In this document: in pieces, positions 22,878 through 32,032 of the stretch
Layout of the letters: each line of letters opens with the position of its first letter
How positions within the stretch are numbered: position 1 is the stretch's first letter
Source: Sphingobium sp. YR768
GTDB lineage: Bacteria > Pseudomonadota > Alphaproteobacteria > Sphingomonadales > Sphingomonadaceae
Assembly: GCF_900111125.1 (NCBI RefSeq)
Contig: NZ_FOGE01000032.1
Span: 1-48,037, forward strand
Length of the DNA stretch: 48,037 nt
Direction: 5' to 3'
The notes under the pieces: generated by a model
What the model was told of the DNA's origin: nothing
Seen by the model: only the letters and a program-made list of their open reading frames with translations
Database searches by the model: none
Position numbers and translations under genes: made by a program

Positions 22878-24799
22878 CGGGCAGCCCTCAGGACGATCCC
22901 GGCGCCGCGCGAATAAGCGGGGGCGGGGCCATCATCGGGCAGATCAGGGCTTTGCGCCTCGACATCGGCCATGGAGCGGGGGAGCGAGAAGGGCATATGG
23001 CCCTTTGCCACGGCGCGGCCGGTGACGACATCCAGTATGGCGGCATCGCTGGCGCCGAAGGTGACGAGCATGGCCTTGGCCATCGGCTCGATCGCGGTCA
23101 GGATGGCGGGGCGATCCATCTCCACCGCGACGATGGTGGGAACATGGGCGGATGCGCGCGCGATCGCCTGCACATCCTTGTCATCGGCGCGGAAATCCAG
23201 CCGCCCCTCATGCTGGCGCGCGCCGAAGAAATGATGCGGGTGCAGCGTTTCGAACGGGGTGGCGGTGCGGACCAGCGCGACGTCGGCCTGCGCCGGGTCT
23301 TCGACCACGGTGAAGCCAGCGGCGCGGGCGGCGGCGGCATCGACATTGTGGAGCCAGATGCGCTTGCCCGGCGCGACCGGCAGGGTGGCGCCGTCGTTGC
23401 GCAGCAGCACCTGACTGGCGCGCTGGACGGCGTCCGCTTCGGCCTGGGCCTGCGGGTTGCCGACGATGCGGGCGGCGGCGGCTTCATCGACATAGGGATT
23501 GTCGAACAGCCCCTGTTCGAACTTCAGGCGCAGCACGCGGCGGACGGATTCATCGATGCGCTTTTCGCTGACGAGACCCTTGGCGACCGCGTCCAGAATG
23601 GGGGCGGGATCGTTCGCGCCGCCGAACTGGTCGATGCCGGCATTCAGCCCCTTGGCGAAGCGGGTCGTCTTGTCGGCCGCCTCCATGCCCCAGGGCGTGC
23701 CGATCGACGCGGGCGTCTGCGGGTTCTGCGCGTTTGGGGCCATGCAGGCCTGCGGGCAATCATTGGTGATCGACCAGTCGGAGACGATCAGGCCGCGATA
23801 TCCCTTTTCCCCTCGCAGCAGGCCGGTCAGCATCTGCTTGTTGAAGCCGGCGGCGACCGGTTCGATCGGCTCGCCCGCGATCTTCGGGCCATGGACGATG
23901 ACATAGGTGGGCATGACGCCCGCGCTATGGGCGGCCAGGCTATCGTCGAAGGCGCGGATATGCTGGGCGAAGGCGGCGTCGGTCAGCGGCGCGTTGCGGC
24001 CATAATAGTTATGGCCGTCGAAACCTTCGGGTTCGGCGCCATAGCCGACCCAATGTTTGACCACGGTGGCGACGCCATCGGGGCGGATGCCGGTGCGGCC
24101 ATGCTGGAAGCCGTCGACATAGGCGCCGGCGAGCCGGGACACTTCGACCGGATCGGAGCCGAAGGTTGCGGCGAAGCGCGGCCAGCGTGGTTCGGTGGCG
24201 AGGTCGGCCTGCGGCGAGAGCGCCATATGGATGCCGACGGCGCGATATTCCTGCCGCGCGATGTCGCCGAAGCGGCGCACGGTTTCGGTGTCGCCCAGCG
24301 CGGCGAAGCCCAGCGTGTCGGGCCAGAGCGAGAAGCCGCCGCCGGTGGTGCTGGCGCCCAATGTCGCCTGAAAATGGTGGCGCGGGTCAGTGCTGATCGT
24401 GGCGGGAATGCCGAGGCGGCTGGCCTCCGCCAGTTTCTGTACGGCGTTGTTCTGCGCGGCGAGGTCCGATGGGGACACGACGAGGCGGGTGATGAAGCTG
24501 TTGATGTGGCGATCGTTCAGCAGCTTTACGGTGGCGTCGGCATCATAGGTCTTGCCGGCGAAACCGATCGAGGAGCCGGGCGTGGGCAGGGTGCCGTGCA
24601 CCAGCATGCCGGCCTTTTCCGCCAGCGTCATCTGCTTGAGCAAATCCTCGACGCGGGCGTGGATGGGGGCGCGGCTGTCCTCATAGCGGTCGAGCCGGCC
24701 ATTATGGTTGAGGTCGCGCCAGCCTTTCGGCGGCGATGCAGCACCGCTCAGTGCGAGGACGAAAAGCGATGCCGCTGCGATCCTGCGAGGGCTTACCAT
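22874..24799 (-). CDS. Glycoside hydrolase family 3 (beta-glucosidase-like), secreted, with EF-hand-like loop
   Basis: 641 residues with an N-terminal signal (SLFVLALSGAAS). Residues 29-40 form a perfect 12-residue EF-hand-type loop (D29, N31, N33, G34, D37, E40), possibly calcium binding. The GH3 TIM barrel follows with KHW (248-250) and VSDW, giving D341 as nucleophile. A C-terminal domain (VLLRNDGATLPVAPGKRIWLHN) matches the GH3 alpha/beta sandwich. The exact sugar specificity is unclear. ATG 24799 was chosen (AAGGA upstream); it overlaps the preceding GH3 gene by 7 bp. Confidence 0.87.
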   Translation of the reverse strand: MVSPRRIAAASLFVLALSGAASPPKGWRDLNHNGRLDRYEDSRAPIHARVEDLLKQMTLAEKAGMLVHGTLPTPGSSIGFAGKTYDADATVKLLNDRHINSFITRLVVSPSDLAAQNNAVQKLAEASRLGIPATISTDPRHHFQATLGASTTGGGFSLWPDTLGFAALGDTETVRRFGDIARQEYRAVGIHMALSPQADLATEPRWPRFAATFGSDPVEVSRLAGAYVDGFQHGRTGIRPDGVATVVKHWVGYGAEPEGFDGHNYYGRNAPLTDAAFAQHIRAFDDSLAAHSAGVMPTYVIVHGPKIAGEPIEPVAAGFNKQMLTGLLRGEKGYRGLIVSDWSITNDCPQACMAPNAQNPQTPASIGTPWGMEAADKTTRFAKGLNAGIDQFGGANDPAPILDAVAKGLVSEKRIDESVRRVLRLKFEQGLFDNPYVDEAAAARIVGNPQAQAEADAVQRASQVLLRNDGATLPVAPGKRIWLHNVDAAAARAAGFTVVEDPAQADVALVRTATPFETLHPHHFFGARQHEGRLDFRADDKDVQAIARASAHVPTIVAVEMDRPAILTAIEPMAKAMLVTFGASDAAILDVVTGRAVAKGHMPFSLPRSMADVEAQSPDLPDDGPAPAYSRGAGIVLRAAR

Positions 24800-26502
24800 G
24801 ACAATTGTTCCTTCCCGCAAAAGGCATCGACCGGGCTTTTTCCGGTGAAGGGCGCATCGCCCGTCAGCCGCTCCACCAATGCCGTCTGCACATCGGGCAA
24901 CGAAGCATAGGCATTGATATAGGTCGCGAAATTCGGCGCGTCATACAGATAATAGGGCTGGCCGAAGGAGATAAGCAGGGTCGGGATTTCGCGGTTGAAC
25001 TGAATCATGCCGTTGCGCGGGCTGGCATGCAGCCGGGCGAAATCGAGGAAGATATGGCTGAGCGCGGGCGTGGCTTCCTGTCCGATCAGATAGAGGATGA
25101 GGTCTGTGTCTTCGGGCGTCGGCATCGCTTCGGGATCGAAATGGCGGACGGCGAAGCCACGATTTTGGAGACCTGCGATCAGCGGGGTGAAATCGCGTTC
25201 GGGCGCGCCGGAGAAGAAGCTGGCGCCTTCGTCGGAAATGATGAGCACGCGCTTGTGCTGGCCCGGCGTGATCGGGATCAGGGCTTCGCGATCCTTGACC
25301 AAAGTGATGCTGGCGGCGGCGGCGCGGGCGGCCTGATCGAGATGGGCGGGCTGGCGCAGCAGGGCGCGGGTTTGCTCGACCGGGGCGATGCGCTCGTCCG
25401 GGGTCATGCGGTGCAGGCCGAGCTTCGCCTTCAGCGACAGGAAGCGGGTGACGGCGTCATGCAGGCGCTGTTCCGACAGGCGGCCGTCGCGCAGGCCCTG
25501 TAGCATGAAGCCCATGTCGGCGACCGGATCGCGGCTGAACAGGAAGACGTCGCAGCCGCCTTCGATTACGGCGGGGACGGCTTCGGCACGAGCCATCCAG
25601 CTGGTGAGGCCGCCCATGACGGTGGCGTCGGACACGATCAGGCCGTCAAAGCCGAGTTCGCCGCGCAGCAAATCCTGATTCAGCAGGCGGGATACGGACG
25701 CGGGTTCGAAGGCCTGCGCGCCGGCCTGCGGCAGTCTGTCGCGGATATAGGCGGGCAGGGCGATATGGGCCGACATGATCGTCATCACGCCATCATCGAC
25801 CAGCGTGCCGAAGATGCGGCCGAAGGTCGCGCGCCATTCGTCCATGTCCATGTCGTTGACGCTGGTGACGAGATGCTGATCGCGATCGTCCAGCCCGTCG
25901 CCGGGCCAATGCTTGGCGCAGGCGGCCACGCCCTGTGCCTGTAGCGCACGCACATAGGCGCGCGCCTGAGCGAGAATGCGGTCGGGATCGGAACCGTAGG
26001 AGCGGGTGCCGACCACCGCGTTGCGGAAGGCGCGGTTGATGTCGACCACGGGAGTGAAGGACCAGTTATAGCCCAGCGCCCGGCTTTCCTGTCCGACGAT
26101 GCGGGCCAGGTCGGCGCTCAGGTCCAGATCGTCGCAGGCGGCGATGCCCATCTGGTTGGGGATGGCGGTGGTGAAGGGCGCGCTGACCGTGCCGCCCTCG
26201 ATATCGCCGGACAGGATCAGCGGCACTTCGGACCGCTCGACCGCATGGCGCGTCGCAGCCCAGGCGGCGTCCAGATCATGGGTCGGGAAGCGGTGGATGC
26301 CGCCCGGCGCATGGCCGAGCAGCCCGTCGGTTTCCGCGATGCTGTCATGGCGCGCGGACAGGACGAACAGCTGCGCGATCTGCGCCTCGACACTCATGGC
26401 GTCGCGGGTATTTTCCACCCAGGCCATGTCCTCCGGGGAGAGGAACAGAGGACCGGCACCGGGTGAAAGGGGGGAAGTCAAAGTGGAGATGGCGTTACTC
26501 AT
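24793..26502 (-). CDS. Glycoside hydrolase family 3, NagZ-like beta-N-acetylhexosaminidase candidate
   Basis: 569 residues. The NagZ-type motif KHWPGDG (residues 197-203) is followed by DDRDQH, where D208/H210 align with the Asp-His acid/base dyad of NagZ enzymes. The nucleophile is D292 in LIVSDA. Other marks are DIEGGTV and NWSFTPVVDINR. The length exceeds NagZ (about 340) because of a C-terminal sandwich domain, as in longer hexosaminidases. No signal peptide is visible, so it may act in the cytoplasm, unlike its secreted neighbours. Its ATG overlaps the sulfatase stop by 4 bp. A GlcNAc-type substrate is suggested by the motif but not proven. Confidence 0.85.
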   Translation of the reverse strand: MSNAISTLTSPLSPGAGPLFLSPEDMAWVENTRDAMSVEAQIAQLFVLSARHDSIAETDGLLGHAPGGIHRFPTHDLDAAWAATRHAVERSEVPLILSGDIEGGTVSAPFTTAIPNQMGIAACDDLDLSADLARIVGQESRALGYNWSFTPVVDINRAFRNAVVGTRSYGSDPDRILAQARAYVRALQAQGVAACAKHWPGDGLDDRDQHLVTSVNDMDMDEWRATFGRIFGTLVDDGVMTIMSAHIALPAYIRDRLPQAGAQAFEPASVSRLLNQDLLRGELGFDGLIVSDATVMGGLTSWMARAEAVPAVIEGGCDVFLFSRDPVADMGFMLQGLRDGRLSEQRLHDAVTRFLSLKAKLGLHRMTPDERIAPVEQTRALLRQPAHLDQAARAAAASITLVKDREALIPITPGQHKRVLIISDEGASFFSGAPERDFTPLIAGLQNRGFAVRHFDPEAMPTPEDTDLILYLIGQEATPALSHIFLDFARLHASPRNGMIQFNREIPTLLISFGQPYYLYDAPNFATYINAYASLPDVQTALVERLTGDAPFTGKSPVDAFCGKEQLSW

Positions 26503-28205
26503 TTCGGATCGGTGAAGGCGTCGTCATAGCGGGCGCGCCTGGCGAAGATTTCGGGCGGCTCGGCGAGCGGCGGCGTGCTGTATTTGCGGGCTTCCCGCCA
26601 CCAGAGCGCCTTCATCTCCGCCAGCTTGGCGGGGTGACTGGCGGCAAGGTCGGTGCTTTCGGAAAAGTCCTTCGACAGGTCGAACAATTCCCACCGGTCC
26701 TTCGCGAAGTCGGTGCCATATTGGTGCATGGCGACCGCGCGCCAGTGGCCCGCCGTGATCGCGCGCTGGCCGCGCAGCTCGAAATACTGGACCGGGCGGG
26801 TGGCGGCTTGCGCATTGTTGAAGGTGGCGCGGATGGAGCGCCCAGCCACGGGCACCTGCACCACGCCATCGACGCTGCGGGCAAAGCCGGTGCCGGCCGC
26901 ATCCAGCAAGGTGGGGGCCAGGTCGATCGGGTCGACCAGTTGCGTGCGCACCGCGCCCTTGTCCCGAATGACCGCCGGCCAGGAGAGGATCATCGGCGTG
27001 CGCACGCCCCCGGCATAGGGCCACACCTTGTAGCGGCGGAACGGCGTGTCGCCGGCCCAGGCCCAGGGGCGGGGATATTCGGGTTGCAGTCTGTCGGTGC
27101 CGATATCGTCGATGCGCGCGCGCTGCTCGGCGAAGCTCAGCTTGTTGGGTCGGTACATCTTTTCGAAGCTGCCCTCCTGCCCCGCTTCGGACGCGGCGCC
27201 ATTGTCGGAGATCAGCAGGATGATGCTGTTGTCATATTGGCCGCTGTCCTTGAGCCGCTGGACGACCCGGCCGATCTGCGCGTCGGCATGTTCCAGGAAA
27301 CCGGCATAGGTCGCCATATAGCGGGCGAAGACGGCCTGTTCGTCGGCGCCGAGTTGATCCCAGGGGCGATCGCCGGCGGCGCGGATCGTGTTGACGGCAC
27401 TGGAGGGGATGATGCCAGCCTTTTGCATCCGCTCGAAGCGCTCGGCGCGCAGCGCGTCCCAGCCCTTTTCATAGGTGCCGCGATAGCGGTCGATATAGGC
27501 GCGGGGGGCCTGCAACGGGGCATGGCCCGCGCCCATGGCGAAATAGAGGAAGAAGGGCTTGCCCGCCGCATCGTCAATATCGGCGATCGCATGGTCCGCC
27601 ATGTCGGTGGAGAAATGATAGCCCGGCTTGTCGGGCTTGGGCAGGGTGGCGTTCCCGTCGATCAGGTCGGGATGATATTGATCGGTCCAGCCGAGATAGA
27701 AGCCATAGAAACGGTCGAAGCCGCGCTGGATCGGCCAGGACGCATTATTGCCAGCCTTGCCATCCTCATATTCCGGGCCAAGATGCCATTTGCCCACGCC
27801 ATAGGTGCGATAGCCTGCGGCCTTCAGCGCCTGCGGCAGCATCTGCGCGTTGGTGGGCAGTTCGCCGCGATCGCGGCTCATGTCGGTGGTGCGTGTGTTG
27901 GTCGGCAGGTCCGCCATCCGCACCGTCTGGTGATTGCGCCCGGTCAGCAGCGCCGCGCGGGTGGCGGTGCAGATCGCCTTGCTGTCGAACCGGTTGTAGC
28001 GCAGCCCGCCGGCGGCCAGAGCGTCGATATTGGGGGTGCGGATTTCCGAGCCGAAGGCGCCAAGGTCCGAAAAGCCGACATCGTCGAGGACGATGAGGAC
28101 GATATTGGGTTTGGCCGGTGCCGCAGGCTTGGGCGCGGCCTGTGCCCCGGACAGGCCGATCGCCGCCGTCAGCATGGTTGCCGCCATCAGGATGCGCTTG
28201 CCCAT
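26499..28205 (-). CDS. Type I arylsulfatase with variant CTATR active-site motif
   Basis: 568 residues with a signal peptide (AQA-A near 23). It has the arylsulfatase layout LDDVGFSDLGAFGSEIRTPNID, GKWHLG, SWPIQRGFDRFYGF and YEKGWDALRAERFERM. The formylglycine motif reads C79-T-A-T-R83, so Ala replaces the usual Pro of CxPxR. CxAxR is a minor natural variant. All other sulfatase motifs (D41-D42, SDNG) are intact, so the enzyme is probably active. It heads the overlapping block of the operon, 63 bp after the TBDR stop with a hairpin in the gap. Confidence 0.88.
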   Translation of the reverse strand: MGKRILMAATMLTAAIGLSGAQAAPKPAAPAKPNIVLIVLDDVGFSDLGAFGSEIRTPNIDALAAGGLRYNRFDSKAICTATRAALLTGRNHQTVRMADLPTNTRTTDMSRDRGELPTNAQMLPQALKAAGYRTYGVGKWHLGPEYEDGKAGNNASWPIQRGFDRFYGFYLGWTDQYHPDLIDGNATLPKPDKPGYHFSTDMADHAIADIDDAAGKPFFLYFAMGAGHAPLQAPRAYIDRYRGTYEKGWDALRAERFERMQKAGIIPSSAVNTIRAAGDRPWDQLGADEQAVFARYMATYAGFLEHADAQIGRVVQRLKDSGQYDNSIILLISDNGAASEAGQEGSFEKMYRPNKLSFAEQRARIDDIGTDRLQPEYPRPWAWAGDTPFRRYKVWPYAGGVRTPMILSWPAVIRDKGAVRTQLVDPIDLAPTLLDAAGTGFARSVDGVVQVPVAGRSIRATFNNAQAATRPVQYFELRGQRAITAGHWRAVAMHQYGTDFAKDRWELFDLSKDFSESTDLAASHPAKLAEMKALWWREARKYSTPPLAEPPEIFARRARYDDAFTDPK

Positions 28206-28233
28206 TCGTCCTGCTCCGTACCGAGAGAAGAGG

Positions 28234-28262
28234 GGGCGCGGCGGCAGGAGACCGCCGCGCCC
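28234..28262 (-). promoter_or_regulatory. Intercistronic hairpin between receptor and sulfatase genes
   Basis: A perfect 11-bp GC stem (GGGCGCGGCGG / CCGCCGCGCCC) with a 7-nt loop lies between the TBDR stop (28269) and the sulfatase ATG (28205). Lacking a T-run, it probably acts as an mRNA stabiliser or partial terminator, raising receptor over enzyme expression. Confidence 0.6.
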
Positions 28263-28268
28263 GACCGA

Positions 28269-30650
28269 TCAGAACTTCACGCCGAGCGTGGCGCCGAAAT
28301 AGCGGTCCGCATCCTTGTTGAAGGTGCCGACCAGATCATAATTGCCGCCCAGGAAGGAGGTGTGGCCGATGCTGGTCAGGTAGTTTTCGTCGAACAGATT
28401 CTTGACGAACAGGGTCAGGCTGTAGCGGCCGTCCAACTGCTTCACGCCGATGCTGGCATCGACCAGCGCATAGGCGGGCTGTTCCAGCAGCGGGTCCTGT
28501 TCGACCGAGAAGTTCATCGCGCTCTGGAAGTTGACGCCCACCTGCGCGAAGCCGGCAAAGTCGGTGCCCGGAATGTCCGCTTCATAGCGCGGGGCGATGC
28601 TGATCTTCCATTTCGGGCTGACCGGCAGGGTGGCGCCGCGCAGATTCTGCGTCGGGGTGACGCCAGCGGCGGTGCGGTAGCAGACGTTGATCGGCGTGCC
28701 GGTCATGACCGGCGCGGTGGCGGCGATCTGCTGCGGACAGTTCAGGCCGTCGATATCGATCTTCGCGTCCGAATAGGTGACGGCACCGGTCAGGCTGAAA
28801 TGATCGTCGGGGCGCACGGTGGCTTCGATTTCGAAGCCCTTGGTGCGCGACTTGCCGGCATTGGTGGACACGAACTGGACGACGCCCGATGCGATGTCCG
28901 ACCGGTTCGCCTGTACCTGAAGATTGGTGTAGTCGGCCAGGAACAAGGCGGTGCTGATGCTCAGCACGCCATCGGCGGTGCGGCCCTTGAAGCCCAGTTC
29001 ATAGGCGTTGACATGTTCGGGCTCCAGCACGCGCTGGTTGGCGAGGTCGGCGGAGATTTCCATCTCGTACCCCAGCCCCTTATAGCCGCGGGTATAGCTG
29101 CCATAGACCTGCGCATTGCGGCTGAATTCATATTGCAGGCCCGCCTTGCCGGTGACGGCGGTGTCGCTGGCGGTGATGGAGCCGCTGGTCGAGGCATTGC
29201 CGGGGAAAATCACGTCGCCCGCCACGATCGGGGCGGTGCGGGTGCCGCTGTTGGTGCCCTTTTCATATTGCACGCGCAGGCCGCCGATCGCCTTCAGGCC
29301 GCCGATGATGCGATAATCGACCTGACCGAAGGCGGCGATGCTGTCCTGCTTCAGGCGGATGTCGCTCTTGGCCGATTGCCAGATGATGTTGCTGGCGGCG
29401 CAGGGTTCGCCGAAGGTGCCGGCGGTGCAGCGGGCGCGGCGGCGGTCGAACGGGCGTTCGATGTCGGAATGCATGTAGAAGACGCCGGCGACATAGTTGA
29501 GGTCGCTATTGCCATTATTGGCGATGCGCAGTTCCTGGCTGAAGGCGCTGAGGTCCACGATGCCATGGTTCTGGCTGAAATAGGCGTAGGTCGCCCCCGT
29601 GCCGACGAACAGCGGCACATCGCTGTTGATGCGCTCGATCGGCTGGTTCACGTCCAGATAATATTTCTGATAGGCGGAGATGGAGGTGATGGTCGCCCCG
29701 CCCAGATCCCAGTCGGCCTGGAGCGAATAGGTCTGCTGCTTGCTGTTGGAACGGGTGACCGTCTCGTCGTTCAGCGTGCGGTTGTTGCGGGTGGCGTCGA
29801 TCGGTCCGACCAGCGTTTGCAGGTTCGGGTTGGTGATCGCGATCCAGGTGGAAGCGCAGCAATCGGCATCCGTCTTGCGATACTCAGCCGCGAACAGCAG
29901 GTTCAGATTGTCGGTCGCATCCCATTCCAGCTTGCCGCGTACGCCCCAGCTCTTCGAGCCATTGTCCCAGCCATTGGTGGCGATGTTGCGGGCGACGCCG
30001 CGCACGTCGTTATAGAAGCCGGTGACGCGGGCGCGCAGCGTGTCGCTGATCGGGCCGGACACAGTGCCACGGACGCGATATTCGCCATGTTCGGCGATGG
30101 TGGCTTCGGCCTTGCCCTCAAACTCGCGAGAGGGGCGGGCGGTGGTGACATTGACGACGCCGGCGGTGGCATTCTTGCCGAACAAGGTGCCCTGCGGGCC
30201 GCGCAGCACTTCGACGCGCTCGATATCCGCGAGGTCGGTGAAGCCCTGCGTCTGGCGCACGGCGACGACGCCGTCGACCACGGTAGAGACGGAAGATTCG
30301 ACGCCCTGACCGAACAGGGCAGTGCCGATGCCGCGGATGCGGAAGCTGCTGTTGGTGGGGGTGGCGCCCTGCTGGAAAGTCAGCGAGGGGACGGCCTGCA
30401 CCAGCGAGCTGCTGTCGTTGATCTGGCGGTTGGCGAGCGTGTCGGCGCCCACGGCGGTCACGGCCAGCGGCACGTCCTGAAGGCGTTCTGCGCGCTTCTG
30501 GGCGGTGACGACGATGTCGGTGCCATCCAGCGGCGCCTGCGGTGCGGCGCCCTGATCCTGGGCGAAGACGAGCGCGGGCGAGAACAGCACGCCCAGCGCG
30601 ATCGCCGATACGCCGGCATGGCACAGGAAATTCTTGGAAATACGCATCAT
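28269..30650 (-). CDS. TonB-dependent receptor of the sulfated-glycan locus
   Basis: 793 residues: signal peptide (ALVFA-Q), TonB box region (DIVVTAQKRAERLQDVPLAVTAV), plug (SFRIRGIGTALFGQGVESSVSTVVDGV) and a barrel ending in Phe (FGATLGVKF). The opening EIVVTAQKR-type box and plug are typical of sphingomonad receptors for organic substrates. There is no STN domain, so it is not a FecI/FecR signalling receptor. Two ATGs (30650, 30647) follow GGGAGG. The promoter region contains two TAGCGCTA operators and is shared with the divergent LacI gene. The substrate is inferred from the operon to be a sulfated oligosaccharide. Confidence 0.88.
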   Translation of the reverse strand: MMRISKNFLCHAGVSAIALGVLFSPALVFAQDQGAAPQAPLDGTDIVVTAQKRAERLQDVPLAVTAVGADTLANRQINDSSSLVQAVPSLTFQQGATPTNSSFRIRGIGTALFGQGVESSVSTVVDGVVAVRQTQGFTDLADIERVEVLRGPQGTLFGKNATAGVVNVTTARPSREFEGKAEATIAEHGEYRVRGTVSGPISDTLRARVTGFYNDVRGVARNIATNGWDNGSKSWGVRGKLEWDATDNLNLLFAAEYRKTDADCCASTWIAITNPNLQTLVGPIDATRNNRTLNDETVTRSNSKQQTYSLQADWDLGGATITSISAYQKYYLDVNQPIERINSDVPLFVGTGATYAYFSQNHGIVDLSAFSQELRIANNGNSDLNYVAGVFYMHSDIERPFDRRRARCTAGTFGEPCAASNIIWQSAKSDIRLKQDSIAAFGQVDYRIIGGLKAIGGLRVQYEKGTNSGTRTAPIVAGDVIFPGNASTSGSITASDTAVTGKAGLQYEFSRNAQVYGSYTRGYKGLGYEMEISADLANQRVLEPEHVNAYELGFKGRTADGVLSISTALFLADYTNLQVQANRSDIASGVVQFVSTNAGKSRTKGFEIEATVRPDDHFSLTGAVTYSDAKIDIDGLNCPQQIAATAPVMTGTPINVCYRTAAGVTPTQNLRGATLPVSPKWKISIAPRYEADIPGTDFAGFAQVGVNFQSAMNFSVEQDPLLEQPAYALVDASIGVKQLDGRYSLTLFVKNLFDENYLTSIGHTSFLGGNYDLVGTFNKDADRYFGATLGVKF

Positions 30651-30757
30651 TTTACCTCCCCTATATCGCCCGGACGACTGCGGTCCGGCACGATCGTTCA
30701 AACCCTGATCCCTGATCGGCCCTGCCGACAGGCTCACGCTATTCGCTTGCGCAATTG

Positions 30758-30765
30758 TAGCGCTA
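30758..30765. promoter_or_regulatory. LacI-type operator core 1
   Basis: TAGCGCTA, a perfect palindrome with the central CG typical of LacI/GalR operators, 107 bp before the receptor ATG. Confidence 0.55.
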
Positions 30766-30802
30766 AATGTTCCCAACCAGCGGGTGAGTCAAGCGTAAAT
30801 TT

Positions 30803-30810
30803 TAGCGCTA
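30803..30810. promoter_or_regulatory. LacI-type operator core 2
   Basis: A second TAGCGCTA inside an AT-rich context (AATTTTAGCGCTATAAT), 45 bp from core 1 centre to centre, about 4.3 helical turns. Confidence 0.6.
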
Positions 30811-30881
30811 TAATCATGTCTGACAAAAGGCTGTTAAAAGAGGCGGAAAAGGCTTTGCAACATTTGCCTTTCGCTGAATTT

Positions 30882-30889
30882 TAGCGATA
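30882..30889. promoter_or_regulatory. Imperfect LacI-type operator 3 near the regulator gene
   Basis: TAGCGATA in an AATTTTAGCGATAAAT context, 69 bp before the LacI start. One position departs from the palindrome. It could serve autoregulation. Confidence 0.45.
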
Positions 30890-30958
30890 AATGAATCGTG
30901 AGGGCGTGAAGGTCGATGCGGGTGCGTCCTTCGCCGCAGGGGAAACAGGAGCATCATC

Positions 30959-32023
30959 ATGGCCCGTCCGGGGCGTCGCGCCAGTCAGGCCATCACTATC
31001 CAGACCGTCGCGGATCGGGCCGGCGTATCGACCATGACGGTGTCGAACGTGCTGAACAACAGCCACAAGGTGAAGGAAAGCACGCGCGACCTGGTGATGG
31101 CGGCGGTGCGTGAACTCAATTATGTGCCCAATCTGGCGGCGCGATCGCTGGCCAGCGCCGCGACGATGCGGATCGGCCTGCTCCATCGCAATATCGAAAA
31201 TGCGTTCCTCAGTGCGATTCTGGTCGGTGCGCTCGACGCCACTAGCCAGTTGGGTGCGCAACTGCTGCTGCGGCGGCTGGATAGTGCGGAACCGACCGAG
31301 ATCGCGCAGCAGATGCAGGCGCTGGTCGATAGCGGCGCCAATGCCATATTGATCGTGCCGCCTTATTGCGAGGTGGCCAGCCGGTTCGGGCTGACGCGCG
31401 ATTTTCCGGTGCCGGTCGTCGCCATGTCGCCGGGCGACGATCTGCCGGGCGAGCATTGCGTGCGGATCGACGATCGGGAAGCGGCGCGGGAAATGACCGC
31501 CTATCTGATCGGACTGGGGCATCGCGACATCGGCTTCATTCGCGGCGGGACCGGGCATCTCATCCATCGCACGCGCTGTGAAGGCTATATTGCTGCGCTG
31601 GAGGAGGCGGGGATCGCGGTGCGGCCCGAACTGATCTTTGCGGGCGACATGAGTTTTGAATCCGGGCTGGCGGCGGGCGAGGCGCTGTTCGCCTGCGATC
31701 CCCGGCCGACAGCGATCTTTGCCAGCAATGATGACATGGCGGCGGCGATCGTGTCGCTGGCGCATCGCCGGGGGCTGGACGTGCCGCGCGACCTGTCGGT
31801 GGTCGGGTTCGACGATACGCCGGTGGCGGTGAAAATCTGGCCGCCGTTGACGACGGTGCGGCATCCGGGTGCCCAGATTTCGGCTGAGGCCGCGACCCAA
31901 GCGGTGGCGCTTGCCAAGAGCGCCAAGTCGGAGGCTGACCCGGCGACCATCTATATGCACCATGAACTGGTGATCCGGGAATCGACGGCTGCGCCGGGCG
32001 GTGCGATCATTGTCGGCTCTTAG
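30959..32023 (+). CDS. LacI-family transcriptional regulator
   Basis: 354 residues. The N-terminal helix-turn-helix and hinge read TIQTVADRAGVSTMTVSNVLNNSHKV ... LNYVPNLAARSLAS. A periplasmic-binding-like sensor domain follows (FLSAILVGALDATSQLG, IGFIRGG, RPTAIFASNDDMAAAI, LSVVGFDDTPVAVKIWPPLTTVRHP). It is divergent from the sulfatase/GH3/TBDR operon and surrounded by its likely operators, so it should repress that operon until a sugar ligand binds. Shine-Dalgarno CAGGAG lies 7 bp before the ATG. Confidence 0.92.
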   Translation: MARPGRRASQAITIQTVADRAGVSTMTVSNVLNNSHKVKESTRDLVMAAVRELNYVPNLAARSLASAATMRIGLLHRNIENAFLSAILVGALDATSQLGAQLLLRRLDSAEPTEIAQQMQALVDSGANAILIVPPYCEVASRFGLTRDFPVPVVAMSPGDDLPGEHCVRIDDREAAREMTAYLIGLGHRDIGFIRGGTGHLIHRTRCEGYIAALEEAGIAVRPELIFAGDMSFESGLAAGEALFACDPRPTAIFASNDDMAAAIVSLAHRRGLDVPRDLSVVGFDDTPVAVKIWPPLTTVRHPGAQISAEAATQAVALAKSAKSEADPATIYMHHELVIRESTAAPGGAIIVGS

Positions 32024-32032
32024 TTTGGGCTT

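Larger units (their letters stand above)
30651..30958. other. Divergent promoter region between receptor and LacI gene
   Basis: A 308-bp gap, AT-richer than its surroundings, holding two perfect and one imperfect LacI-type operator. No open frame of note is seen. Confidence 0.6.

Noticed and set aside
26463..30884. Very long open frame (1473 codons) on the plus strand
   Set aside because: It lies opposite a sulfatase and a TonB receptor with clear motifs. It is Ala/Gly/Arg-rich with no domain and reflects GC-rich third positions.
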